7,612 nucleotides of DNA from an uncultured Armatimonadota bacterium (GTDB taxonomy: Bacteria; Armatimonadota; Armatimonadia; Armatimonadales; Armatimonadaceae), in the NCBI GenBank assembly GCA_903924445.1, contig CAIYBQ010000216.1:1-7612 (forward strand), read 5' to 3'. Each line of letters opens with the position of its first letter. Positions within the stretch are counted from its first letter, which is position 1. Position numbers and translations under genes: made by a program. This document shows, piece by piece, positions 1-6,525 of the stretch. The notes beneath the pieces were generated by a model. It was not told where the DNA came from and made no database searches. It saw only the letters and a list, made by a program, of their open reading frames with translations.

Positions 1-122
1 TCCTTGGCAGAATGAGCACCGCGCAGGAAGTCGCCGATCTGGTTATCTACTTGGCATCGGACAAGGCTGCCTATATCACTGGAGGATCTGTCGATATCTC
101 CGGTGGCCTCGATATGCACTAA
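1..122 (+). CDS. Short-chain dehydrogenase/reductase, C-terminal fragment
   Basis: This is the last 39 codons of a gene that enters from the left; the reading frame begins at base 3 and ends with TAA at 120-122. The peptide begins LGRMSTAQEVADLVIYLASD and closes with an ITGGSVDISGGLDMH tail. This is the standard end of the classical SDR fold: a GR-x-(5)-E-(V/I)-A segment, a 'YLASDKAAYITG' helix and strand, then the 'DISGG' strand that shapes the substrate pocket. The family uses NAD(P)(H) to oxidise or reduce alcohols, sugars and sugar acids in the cytosol. The Rossmann cofactor site and the Ser-Tyr-Lys catalytic residues lie outside the window, so the substrate cannot be read. It sits 51-66 nt ahead of the uxaA-like gene on the same strand, so a role in sugar-acid metabolism (for example a KduD-like or sugar-1-dehydrogenase step) is plausible but only inferred from position. 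Confidence 0.88.
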   Translation, partial: LGRMSTAQEVADLVIYLASDKAAYITGGSVDISGGLDMH

Positions 123-188
123 GTGCATTGCGGCTTAGGCTGTAACGAGAGGTTTTGGTTCTAATTTGCGGGGATGGAAGTGGGACGT

Positions 189-1709
189 ATGGAAGCCAGA
201 GCGCTACAAATTAATGCTGCAGACGATGTTGCCGTACTGCTGTCGCCAGCAATTGCTGCCGGAACACACCTTGGTGGACTGGATAAAGACATCACAACGC
301 TTTCGAGCGTGATGAGCGGTCACAAAGTCGCGCTTCATCCGATTAAGTCTGGCACTCCGATTGTCAAATATGGCCAGCCTTTCGCTGTCGCCACGGCAGA
401 TATTGCCGAGGGTGAGTGGGTCCACACGCACAATGCCCGGACAGCCCTGGGGGCGAATGAAGCCTATACATTCGGAGGCCCAACGCCAACACCGGATGCC
501 ATCGGGCCTGCACCAACATTTATGGGCTATGTCCGCGCGGATGGCCGCGTTGGTATCCGTCAGGAAATCTGGATTCTGTGTACCGTCGGATGCATCAACA
601 AGATTGCCGAACGTGTTGCCCGCGAAGGCAATGCTCTGTTGTCGAAGGCAAATGGCGGTCATGTCGATGGCGTCTATGCGTTTACGCACCCTTATGGCTG
701 CGCACAAATCGGTAGCGACCTCGGTCAGACACGGCAGCTGATTGCGGCTCTTGCTGCGCATCCAAACTGTGCCGGCGTCCTCCTCATGGGCCTTGGCTGT
801 GAAAACAATCAGCTCAAAGATCAAATCGCCGCATTCCGCAATGCCGACCCAAACAGGATTCGCTCGTTTGCGGCTCAGGAATTCGATGATGAACTCACGG
901 AAGCCCTTCGCTTGCTCCATGAGCTGGCGGATGTCGTCAAGGATGATGTTCGCACGGAAGTGCCGATCAGCAAGCTGGTCCTTGGCATGAAGTGTGGTGG
1001 CTCCGATGGTTTTAGCGGCCTCACTGCAAACCCGCTCGTCGGAGTGTTGTCAGACCGCTTGGCTGGATGGGGTGGAACAAGCGTCCTAACGGAAGTTCCT
1101 GAGATGTTCGGGGCTGAAAAGCTCCTAATGGAGCGCGCTGCAAACGAACAGACCTTCGGTGAGATTGAAGCCATGATCAATCGCTTCAAGGATTACTTCC
1201 GAAAGTACAACGAGCCGATCTCTGAGAACCCCGCACCTGGAAATAAAGCCGGCGGCATCACGACACTTGAGGAAAAGAGCCTTGGCTGTATCCAAAAGGG
1301 TGGCGCCAAAGCGCCTGTGACGCATGTGCTTGACTACGGTCAGCCTCTTCCCGTTGATGCAGGTGGAGGCATTGCGCTTGCCTATGGCCCAGGTGCAGAT
1401 GTCGTTTCCTGTACAACGCTTGCCGCAACTGGCGCGCAAATCGTGCTCTTTACGACAGGTCGCGGAACGCCATTTGGCACCTGCGCACCAACCATGAAAA
1501 TCGCGACAAACAGCGACCTCGCCAACCGTAAAAAGGGCTGGATTGACTTCAATGCAGGCCGCCTGGTGGATGATGCGATTCCGATCGAAACCCTCGCGGA
1601 TGAGCTGCTGGAGAAGGTGATTCGGATTGCATCGGGTCTTGAGCTAACCTGTACCGAAGTAAATGGTTGCCGTGAGATTGCTATCTTCAAGGATGGAGTC
1701 ATCAACTAA
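189..1709 (+). CDS. uxaA: Altronate dehydratase (UxaA family)
   Basis: The predicted enzyme dehydrates D-altronate to 2-keto-3-deoxy-D-gluconate in cytosolic galacturonate catabolism; this family is iron-dependent. The protein has 506 residues, close to E. coli UxaA (about 495). An N-terminal SAF-like domain (about 1-85) ends in HTHN at 79-82. The catalytic part follows, with THPYGC at 166-171, GLGCENNQ at 201-208, CGGSDGFSG from Cys269, PGNKAGG at 350-356, LGC at 365-367 and TTGRGTPFG at 422-430. These match E. coli UxaA in order and spacing as I recall it. The start is uncertain. ATG 189 has GGAAG at 176-180 with 8-nt spacing and fits the UxaA N-terminus. ATG 174, in frame and five codons longer, lacks a Shine-Dalgarno sequence but follows TAATTT by 6 nt. 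The TAA stop overlaps the uxaB start. Galactarate dehydratase (GarD) is a relative, but the adjacent uxaB favours altronate. Confidence 0.93.
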   Translation: MEARALQINAADDVAVLLSPAIAAGTHLGGLDKDITTLSSVMSGHKVALHPIKSGTPIVKYGQPFAVATADIAEGEWVHTHNARTALGANEAYTFGGPTPTPDAIGPAPTFMGYVRADGRVGIRQEIWILCTVGCINKIAERVAREGNALLSKANGGHVDGVYAFTHPYGCAQIGSDLGQTRQLIAALAAHPNCAGVLLMGLGCENNQLKDQIAAFRNADPNRIRSFAAQEFDDELTEALRLLHELADVVKDDVRTEVPISKLVLGMKCGGSDGFSGLTANPLVGVLSDRLAGWGGTSVLTEVPEMFGAEKLLMERAANEQTFGEIEAMINRFKDYFRKYNEPISENPAPGNKAGGITTLEEKSLGCIQKGGAKAPVTHVLDYGQPLPVDAGGGIALAYGPGADVVSCTTLAATGAQIVLFTTGRGTPFGTCAPTMKIATNSDLANRKKGWIDFNAGRLVDDAIPIETLADELLEKVIRIASGLELTCTEVNGCREIAIFKDGVIN

Positions 1710-2833
1710 TGCAGACTCCACGGATGTTGGTTTTTGGAACAGGTGTCTTCTTACGCGGCTTCCTGATGGACTTCGCGAGCCGTGCAGGGTTCAAAATGAC
1801 GCTGGTCTCGAGCACCCCGGCCGGGGATGACCGCGTAGACCTTCTTCGTGCTGCGAACGGCGTTGTTCCTCTCTATATCCGTGGATTGGATGCCAGTGGA
1901 TCTGTCATTGATACCAAACACATGATCGCCGTTGTTGATACCGCCTTCAAAGCAAGCGGTGATTTCGCCGATGTCCTCGAAACTGCAGCGGATACATCAA
2001 TATCAATCATTTCGAGCAATGTAAGCGAGTCCGGTTTCAAGCTTTCTGATAACCCTGCGGATGATCTTCTGGATGTACCTGCATCATTCCCGGCGCGTCT
2101 CGAACGATGGATGTTTGCGCGTTACAACGCCTGTCCGGATGCGGAACTGAATGTCCTTCCATGTGAGCTGATTGCTGACAATGGAGTGCGTCTTCGGGAG
2201 ATGGTTGTGGATGTAGCGGCACGGATGCAGAGGGATGCAGCCTTCGTCCAGTGGCTCCTCACGCATGTCGCATTTTCAGACACGCTTGTTGACCGTATCT
2301 GCACACCATCCACCAGTGAACCTCTCGCAGCAATCGTGGAACCCCACACCTTCTGGGCGCTCAAGGTGCCTGTCGGGCCATCCGTGGACCGCCTGGCCGC
2401 TGCGGCAGATAACGGCATTGTGATCGCGCCGTCAATTGAAAACTATCAGCTGCGTAAGGTCCGTTTGCTGAATGGGTTGCATACGGCGATGGCTTCGATT
2501 GCACCTGTGCGATACGGAATCCACACGGTACGCGAAGCACTGGAGCATTTGGAGCTCGGTGCTTACCTCGAAGCGATGCTCTTTGAAGAGCTTATTCCCA
2601 CGATTGTGCCTCCGGTTTCATTGGAGGAAGCGATGGGCTATGCAAACCTAACGCTTCGCCGGATGCGTAATCCTTTCATCGAACATCAGCTGAGTGCCAT
2701 CAACCAAGGTGCGGCGACAAAGTGGCAAACGCGGTTGCTGCCGGCCATCGAGTTATTTGAGGAGCGTAAGGGATTCCGGCCGCTCAGGATTGATGAATGC
2801 CTTTCGCTCTTCAGGACTTCACAGGGTAGCTAA
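1709..2833 (+). CDS. uxaB: Tagaturonate reductase (altronate oxidoreductase), short form
   Basis: The protein belongs to the polyol-specific long-chain (mannitol) dehydrogenase family, and the predicted reaction is NAD(H)-linked interconversion of D-tagaturonate and D-altronate. The N-terminal cofactor motif is FGTGVFLRGF at 9-18. SNVSESGF at 103-110 stands where UxaB has SNTTEAG. PCELIADNG at 151-159 and TLVDRI at 192-197 are UxaB signatures. The catalytic pattern K-x4-N-x2-H of the family is present as Lys250, Asn255 and His258. It has 374 residues against about 480 in E. coli and B. subtilis UxaB, and compared with my memory of those proteins the last 75-100 residues are missing. Translation is probably coupled to uxaA: the start ATG shares one base with the upstream TAA, and GGAG lies at 1695-1698. 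The next gene starts directly after its stop. Substrate is inferred from the neighbour; mannonate or mannitol specificity is less likely. Confidence 0.88.
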   Translation: MQTPRMLVFGTGVFLRGFLMDFASRAGFKMTLVSSTPAGDDRVDLLRAANGVVPLYIRGLDASGSVIDTKHMIAVVDTAFKASGDFADVLETAADTSISIISSNVSESGFKLSDNPADDLLDVPASFPARLERWMFARYNACPDAELNVLPCELIADNGVRLREMVVDVAARMQRDAAFVQWLLTHVAFSDTLVDRICTPSTSEPLAAIVEPHTFWALKVPVGPSVDRLAAAADNGIVIAPSIENYQLRKVRLLNGLHTAMASIAPVRYGIHTVREALEHLELGAYLEAMLFEELIPTIVPPVSLEEAMGYANLTLRRMRNPFIEHQLSAINQGAATKWQTRLLPAIELFEERKGFRPLRIDECLSLFRTSQGS

Positions 2834-3574
2834 GTGACTCTGTCCGTAAAAATCACGGCGGTTATTCTCCTTGTAGTAGGCTTCTTCGTGGGAAAGGTCC
2901 CACTCACGCCGCAAATGTCGTGGGTCTCGTCCATCGCAATCCTTGGATTCGCTGCGCCCACGCTCATTGCCGTCTACCGCGCGGGTGTCGACAAGCGCAT
3001 CGTTATCACGCTCATCGGTCTTTCGATTTTCGCACTCGGAATCGAAGCAACGAGCATCCTCACGGGCTTTCCATACTCTCGCTTTGTTTATGGCGACATG
3101 ATTGGTGGCCGGGTTGCCGGGCTGGTCCCGTGGACTGTGCCGTTTGCCTGGGTTCCACTGGTGATTGGGGCGACCGCAAGACTGGCATCAAAGCGGACAC
3201 ACCCGCTCTTCTTTCTGATGTGTGGTTTCTACCTAATGGCAATCGATTTGTTACTGGACCCTGCTGCGGTTAAGCTTGGGTTTTGGACGTATGAGTATGG
3301 CAGCGCCTACTACGATGTCCCTCTCCAGAATTTTGGTGGATGGGTGATGACGGGGACGCTTGCAACCGTTGTCTGGACGTTTGCATTCCGTAAGGCAGTA
3401 CATGCTGACGCTATCGCGACACTGTTTCTGACGTGCGCCTTTTGGTCATCTGTGTGCCTCTTCAAAGGCCTGTATATCCCGGCAGTGATAGGTGCGCTTC
3501 TCGCAGTGGATGCACTTCGCTGGGCGGAAGCACACAAAAAACAAAACAGGGCTGTTGCCAGCCCTGTTCACTAA
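2834..3574 (+). CDS. Carotenoid biosynthesis membrane protein (CruF / DUF422 family)
   Basis: This is a 246-residue hydrophobic protein with about seven or eight membrane segments (roughly 5-20, 31-49, 55-77, 97-115, 124-142, 168-186, 192-212 and 213-229). Family markers are Glu71 in the GIEATSILTGFPY stretch, FVYGD at 84-88, the AIDLLLDP helix (Asp138, Asp142, Pro143), Trp151, and Tyr160 followed by DVPLQNFGGW at 161-170. The CruF branch hydrates the 1',2' double bond of acyclic carotenoid ends (gamma-carotene or bisanhydrobacterioruberin). Whether this protein does that is inferred; many DUF422 members are uncharacterised. The start is GTG directly after the uxaB stop (TAAGTG), with AGGG at 2823-2826 as a ribosome-binding site, so it is co-transcribed with uxaAB. 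No crtB, crtI or other carotenoid gene is visible. Its last codons contain the terminator of the convergent operon, giving a polar lysine-rich tail (KKQNRAVASPVH). Confidence 0.82.
   Translation: MTLSVKITAVILLVVGFFVGKVPLTPQMSWVSSIAILGFAAPTLIAVYRAGVDKRIVITLIGLSIFALGIEATSILTGFPYSRFVYGDMIGGRVAGLVPWTVPFAWVPLVIGATARLASKRTHPLFFLMCGFYLMAIDLLLDPAAVKLGFWTYEYGSAYYDVPLQNFGGWVMTGTLATVVWTFAFRKAVHADAIATLFLTCAFWSSVCLFKGLYIPAVIGALLAVDALRWAEAHKKQNRAVASPVH
3545..3568 (-). terminator. Intrinsic terminator of the minus-strand operon, inside the carotenoid gene
   Basis: A perfect 9-bp inverted repeat (AACAGGGCT / AGCCCTGTT at 3545-3553 and 3560-3568) encloses a 6-nt loop. Read on the minus strand, the stem starts two bases after the aldo/keto reductase stop codon and is followed by TTTTGTTTTTT-type sequence (plus-strand A-rich run at 3535-3546), the classical Rho-independent layout. 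On the plus strand no T-run follows the stem, so it should work in one direction only. The whole element lies within the final codons of the carotenoid-protein gene. Confidence 0.88.
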
Positions 3575-4521
3575 GAAAGTCGCGCGGGGTCCGGATCGCC
3601 CCAGCGTCCACTAGGCCAGCTGAGCCGCTGGACATCATCGAAGAAACTACGAATCTTGTGCAGCGTATCCGGATCGTATTCACGCTGTGCTGCCTTGACA
3701 TTTGCCTGCACAGTTGCCGGGTCTTTCATGCCAACCATCAGCGATGCCGGTCCCGTAAGACGATAACTCCACGAAATGGCGATATCGGACAGGTCTAGGT
3801 TCCGCTCTTCGCAATAGTAGATTGCACGTGAGACCGCTGCTCTAAGCTCTGCGGATGCTGGGTGCCAGTCCGGTGGCCCTGCATGTGTGAGTAAGCCCAT
3901 GCTGAGAGGGGATGCGGCAATCACGCCAACGTTCTTATCGTTGAAGTACGGCATCATATCAGTGAGGCTGTCATCGTTTAAACAGGCATGCGAATAGGAC
4001 AAAATCGCATCGAGATGCGTTTCATCTAGGACTGTTCGGAAAATCCCAAGTGGCAATCCACTGACGCCCAGTGCGCGGACTTTCCCTGCTTTGACGACAT
4101 CCCGCAGCGCCGGAAGCGTCTCGAAGATAACCGTCTCTGGGTCATCGAACTCGATGTCGTGGCAGAGCAACAAGTCGATATGGTCCAGCTTTAGGCGAGA
4201 AAGGCTTTCATCCACGCTAAGCCGAACGCGGTCTGGTGAAAAGTCAAAGGATGCGTGATCGTAGCGACCACATTTTGTGATGACGGTAAAGGTCTCCCGT
4301 GAGATGCCCTTGAGCGCGAGACCCAGAACTTCTTCGCTCCTGCCCTTACCGTAATACGGGCTGGTATCGAATGTGGTTATTCCGAAGTCAAGTGCGGTTC
4401 TGATTGCGTTGTCAGCATCCTTCTGGGTGAAGTCGCCATAGGCTCCACCGAGAGGCGCAGCGCCAAAGGACAGCTTTGAGACCTGCAGCTCAGTCTTACC
4501 TAGCTGTACTTGCTCTATCAC
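3571..4521 (-). CDS. Aldo/keto reductase, L-galactose dehydrogenase-like
   Basis: This is a complete 316-residue cytosolic (alpha/beta)8-barrel NAD(P)-dependent oxidoreductase. The AKR tetrad is Asp52, Tyr57 (in DTSPYYGKG), Lys83 (in TKCGRYD) and His121 (in LLCHDIEF). Several stretches closely follow plant L-galactose dehydrogenase as I remember it: SFGAAPLGGAYG at 18-29, DTSPYYG at 52-58, KCGRYDHASFDFS at 83-95, LCHDIEF at 119-125, ASPLSMGLLTHAGPPDWHPAS at about 204-224 and the C-terminal LSWPSG. That family oxidises L-galactose, and in bacteria L-fucose or related aldoses, at C1 to the lactone. Substrate here is inferred. The start is GTG inside a 4-nt GTGA overlap with the hydrolase stop, with GGAG 10 nt upstream, so translation is coupled. 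It is last in the operon, and its TAG stop overlaps the facing TAA of the carotenoid gene. An annotation as D-threo-aldose 1-dehydrogenase or L-fucose dehydrogenase would be equally reasonable. Confidence 0.9.
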   Translation of the reverse strand: MIEQVQLGKTELQVSKLSFGAAPLGGAYGDFTQKDADNAIRTALDFGITTFDTSPYYGKGRSEEVLGLALKGISRETFTVITKCGRYDHASFDFSPDRVRLSVDESLSRLKLDHIDLLLCHDIEFDDPETVIFETLPALRDVVKAGKVRALGVSGLPLGIFRTVLDETHLDAILSYSHACLNDDSLTDMMPYFNDKNVGVIAASPLSMGLLTHAGPPDWHPASAELRAAVSRAIYYCEERNLDLSDIAISWSYRLTGPASLMVGMKDPATVQANVKAAQREYDPDTLHKIRSFFDDVQRLSWPSGRWGDPDPARLS

Positions 4522-5471
4522 TTCGCAGCTGCTCCATTGAGGTTTTTGTCGAAGAACGCAACGGTCTTCGAAATCAGTTCAAATGGATTTGGAACATGGC
4601 CACCCGGCATCAACACACGTTCCTTCGGCTGCTTGGTCGCTTTGAAAAGCGCATCGTTGTTTGCTACGGGAACCACATCATCCTTGTCGCCGTGGAGATA
4701 GAGCATTGGGCGGGACTTTGCACGACCGATATGCTTTGCTGGATCAACTTCATTGAGAACTTTTTGGATTGCAACTGGGTCGATTTTCTTACCAGCACGG
4801 AGCTTCTTCGCGCCTTCAATCTGTGATGTCGCCAAGAGCTGTCCGAGGTTGCCACCGGCCGCGAGGATGGTTGCACATGCAATACGTGGCTCATCTGCGA
4901 GAAAGCGTGATCCGATGATGCCTCCCAGCGATGCGCCAACATAGCCTATTCGGGATGTATCGACATCTTTTCGTGCTGCAAGCACATCTACAGCGCAGCG
5001 TAAATCCTGTACGGTTTGTGCAATCACTGTTTTGAATGGTGTAACACCAAGTGCGTTTTCAGCGGCGCCGCCGATTTTTGGTCGATCGCCATGTCCCGCG
5101 GCGTCAATACAAAGAGCCGCGTAGCCTTTTTGCGCAAGCATCACTGCAAGCATGGCCAGCTGGTCCTTGTTTCCACCAAGACCGTGTACAAGAATCACCG
5201 CTGCGTGACGCTTACCATCTGGTTGATTACCGGGTGTGTAGAGAATGGATGTGACATTTGCTCCGCTGCCACCAGCGAATGCAATCGATGTCTTTTGGTA
5301 GCCAGCGATGATTGGCTTGCCTTGTTTGTCCTTATCAGGTGGAAGGAGCTTGGCATTCTGCTTGGGAGTTACACTGTGCTTGAACGTGATTCCAGCAAGT
5401 GTAGAGGATTGACCATAACTCACGGATACCAGGGACATTCCGATGACCGCTGCAAGGATTAATTTCTTCAT
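4518..5471 (-). CDS. Secreted alpha/beta hydrolase (dienelactone hydrolase-like)
   Basis: This is a 317-residue exported serine hydrolase. From the chosen start the protein opens MKKLILAAVIGMSLVSVSYG, a Sec signal peptide (KK, hydrophobic core, probable cut near SYG-Q); no lipobox cysteine is seen. The catalytic domain has an oxyanion-strand HGLGGN at 96-101, nucleophile Ser181 in GASLGG, acid Asp264 in HGDKDDVVP, and His292 in GGHVP, in the usual order. Such enzymes cleave ester or thioester bonds; the substrate cannot be read, and the motifs do not separate acyl esterase, acetylxylan esterase or dienelactone hydrolase types. ATG 5471 is preferred over an in-frame ATG at 5483 because GGAG (5478-5481) lies 6 nt upstream and the signal peptide starts there. 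It begins 15 nt after the trpS stop and overlaps the reductase start by four bases. Confidence 0.88.
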   Translation of the reverse strand: MKKLILAAVIGMSLVSVSYGQSSTLAGITFKHSVTPKQNAKLLPPDKDKQGKPIIAGYQKTSIAFAGGSGANVTSILYTPGNQPDGKRHAAVILVHGLGGNKDQLAMLAVMLAQKGYAALCIDAAGHGDRPKIGGAAENALGVTPFKTVIAQTVQDLRCAVDVLAARKDVDTSRIGYVGASLGGIIGSRFLADEPRIACATILAAGGNLGQLLATSQIEGAKKLRAGKKIDPVAIQKVLNEVDPAKHIGRAKSRPMLYLHGDKDDVVPVANNDALFKATKQPKERVLMPGGHVPNPFELISKTVAFFDKNLNGAAAK

Positions 5472-5477
5472 TCCATT

Positions 5478-5481
5478 CTCC
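5478..5481 (-). promoter_or_regulatory. Shine-Dalgarno site of the alpha/beta hydrolase
   Basis: GGAG on the minus strand stands 6 nt before ATG 5471. It decides the start in favour of this codon over the in-frame ATG at 5483, which has no comparable site and would sit 3 nt after the trpS stop codon. Confidence 0.6.
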
Positions 5482-5486
5482 ATTGT

Positions 5487-6524
5487 CTAAAGGAACTTCA
5501 TCGTTTCACGGACGATCTGCATGGTGGCTTCTGCCATCGCCGATGCGCGTTCTGCACCATCTTTTAGGAGGCGGTCGAGTTCCGCCGGGTCGCTTGAATA
5601 CAGCTTGCGTCGCTCACGGATCGGCTCAAGCATCGCGTTGACGATTTCTGTTGTTTCACGCTTGGACTGAACACAGCCTCGCTCGCCTGAGCGGCACTCA
5701 TCCCACTGCGTCGTGTAGTTGTCAGCATCGTAGAGCTTGCGAAGCAAACACACTGAGCATCCCTCGGGAATACCAGGGTCTGTCTTCCGCATTTTCGTCG
5801 GAGTCGTGAATGCACCCTTGAGACGCGCTGCAACATCATCCTCAGAATCGGTCATATAGATGCAGTTGCCGTACGACTTGGACATCTTACGGAGCTTGCC
5901 CTCTGAATCTGCATCCAAGCCCGGAAGCGTCCCGGTCATCTCCTGAATCAATGCCTGTGGCTCTGGGAAGACATCGGTTGCATACAAATGGTTGAACCGA
6001 CGCGCAATCTCGCGTGTCAGCTCCAGGTGGGCAGCCTGGTCTTTCCCAACGGGGACGACATGTGCACGGTAGAGCAAGATGTCTGCCGCTTGGAGAACTG
6101 GGTAGCCGAGGAGACCAAAGCTGACGCTCGCATCCGAGCCGCCTTCCTGGCGCTCAACATGCTCGCGCTTTTCCTTATACGTTGGAACACGCTCCAGCCA
6201 GCTGACGGGGGTTAGCATCCCGAGGAGAACCGCGAGCTCAGCGTGTTGTGGGACAGCGCTTTGGCGAAAAATCGCGACCTGCGATGGATCTAGACCCGCC
6301 GACAGATAATCGAGGGCTACTTCACGTGATTGATCGGCGATGCTGTCCGTTGAGCCAGCCATCGTTGTCAAAGCATGCCAGTCAGCGATAAAGCAGTACA
6401 TTTCGTACTTGCCCTGAAGAGCGATCCAAGGCTTGAGAGCGCCTTCATAGTTACCTAGATGGAGGCGTCCGGAGCCAGTCGGCTGCATTCCGGAGAGGAG
6501 ACGTTTCATAGGAGGCGCTGTCAT
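5487..6524 (-). CDS. trpS: Tryptophanyl-tRNA synthetase
   Basis: This is an essential cytosolic class I aminoacyl-tRNA synthetase that charges tRNA(Trp) using ATP. Numbered from ATG 6524 it has 345 residues, normal for bacterial TrpRS. SGMQPTGSGRLHLGNYEGAL near the N-terminus holds the HIGH-type motif as HLGN (22-25). The Rossmann core carries GKDQAAHLELTREIARRFN, and the KMSKS loop is intact at 213-217. The region after KMSKS has Cys256, Cys259, Cys277 and Cys284, with Ser287 where Fe-S-binding TrpRS proteins such as that of Thermotoga maritima have their fourth cysteine. ATG 6524 lies 1 nt after the protease stop. A TTG at 6536 would extend it by four residues and overlap that gene, and ATG 6509 would start at MKRLLSG; none has a clear Shine-Dalgarno sequence. 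It sits second in a four-gene operon and presumably relies on coupling to the protease gene. Confidence 0.97.
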   Translation of the reverse strand: MTAPPMKRLLSGMQPTGSGRLHLGNYEGALKPWIALQGKYEMYCFIADWHALTTMAGSTDSIADQSREVALDYLSAGLDPSQVAIFRQSAVPQHAELAVLLGMLTPVSWLERVPTYKEKREHVERQEGGSDASVSFGLLGYPVLQAADILLYRAHVVPVGKDQAAHLELTREIARRFNHLYATDVFPEPQALIQEMTGTLPGLDADSEGKLRKMSKSYGNCIYMTDSEDDVAARLKGAFTTPTKMRKTDPGIPEGCSVCLLRKLYDADNYTTQWDECRSGERGCVQSKRETTEIVNAMLEPIRERRKLYSSDPAELDRLLKDGAERASAMAEATMQIVRETMKFL

Positions 6525-6525
6525 A

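Noticed and set aside
123..188. Possible terminator or riboswitch between the SDR and uxaA genes
   Set aside because: No stable inverted repeat followed by T residues and no recognisable RNA motif could be seen in this short gap.
204..920. A 238-codon open frame on the minus strand opposite uxaA
   Set aside because: It lies antisense to a well-matched UxaA, has no recognisable domain, is rich in Arg, Cys and Trp as shadow frames often are, and has no supporting context.
3433..3798. A 121-codon plus-strand frame spanning the convergent junction
   Set aside because: It overlaps the ends of two real genes in other frames and has no domain or ribosome-binding site.
5016..5462. A 148-codon plus-strand frame opposite the alpha/beta hydrolase
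   Set aside because: The hydrolase on the other strand has a signal peptide, catalytic triad and good ribosome-binding site; this frame is an unusual Cys-rich antisense shadow.
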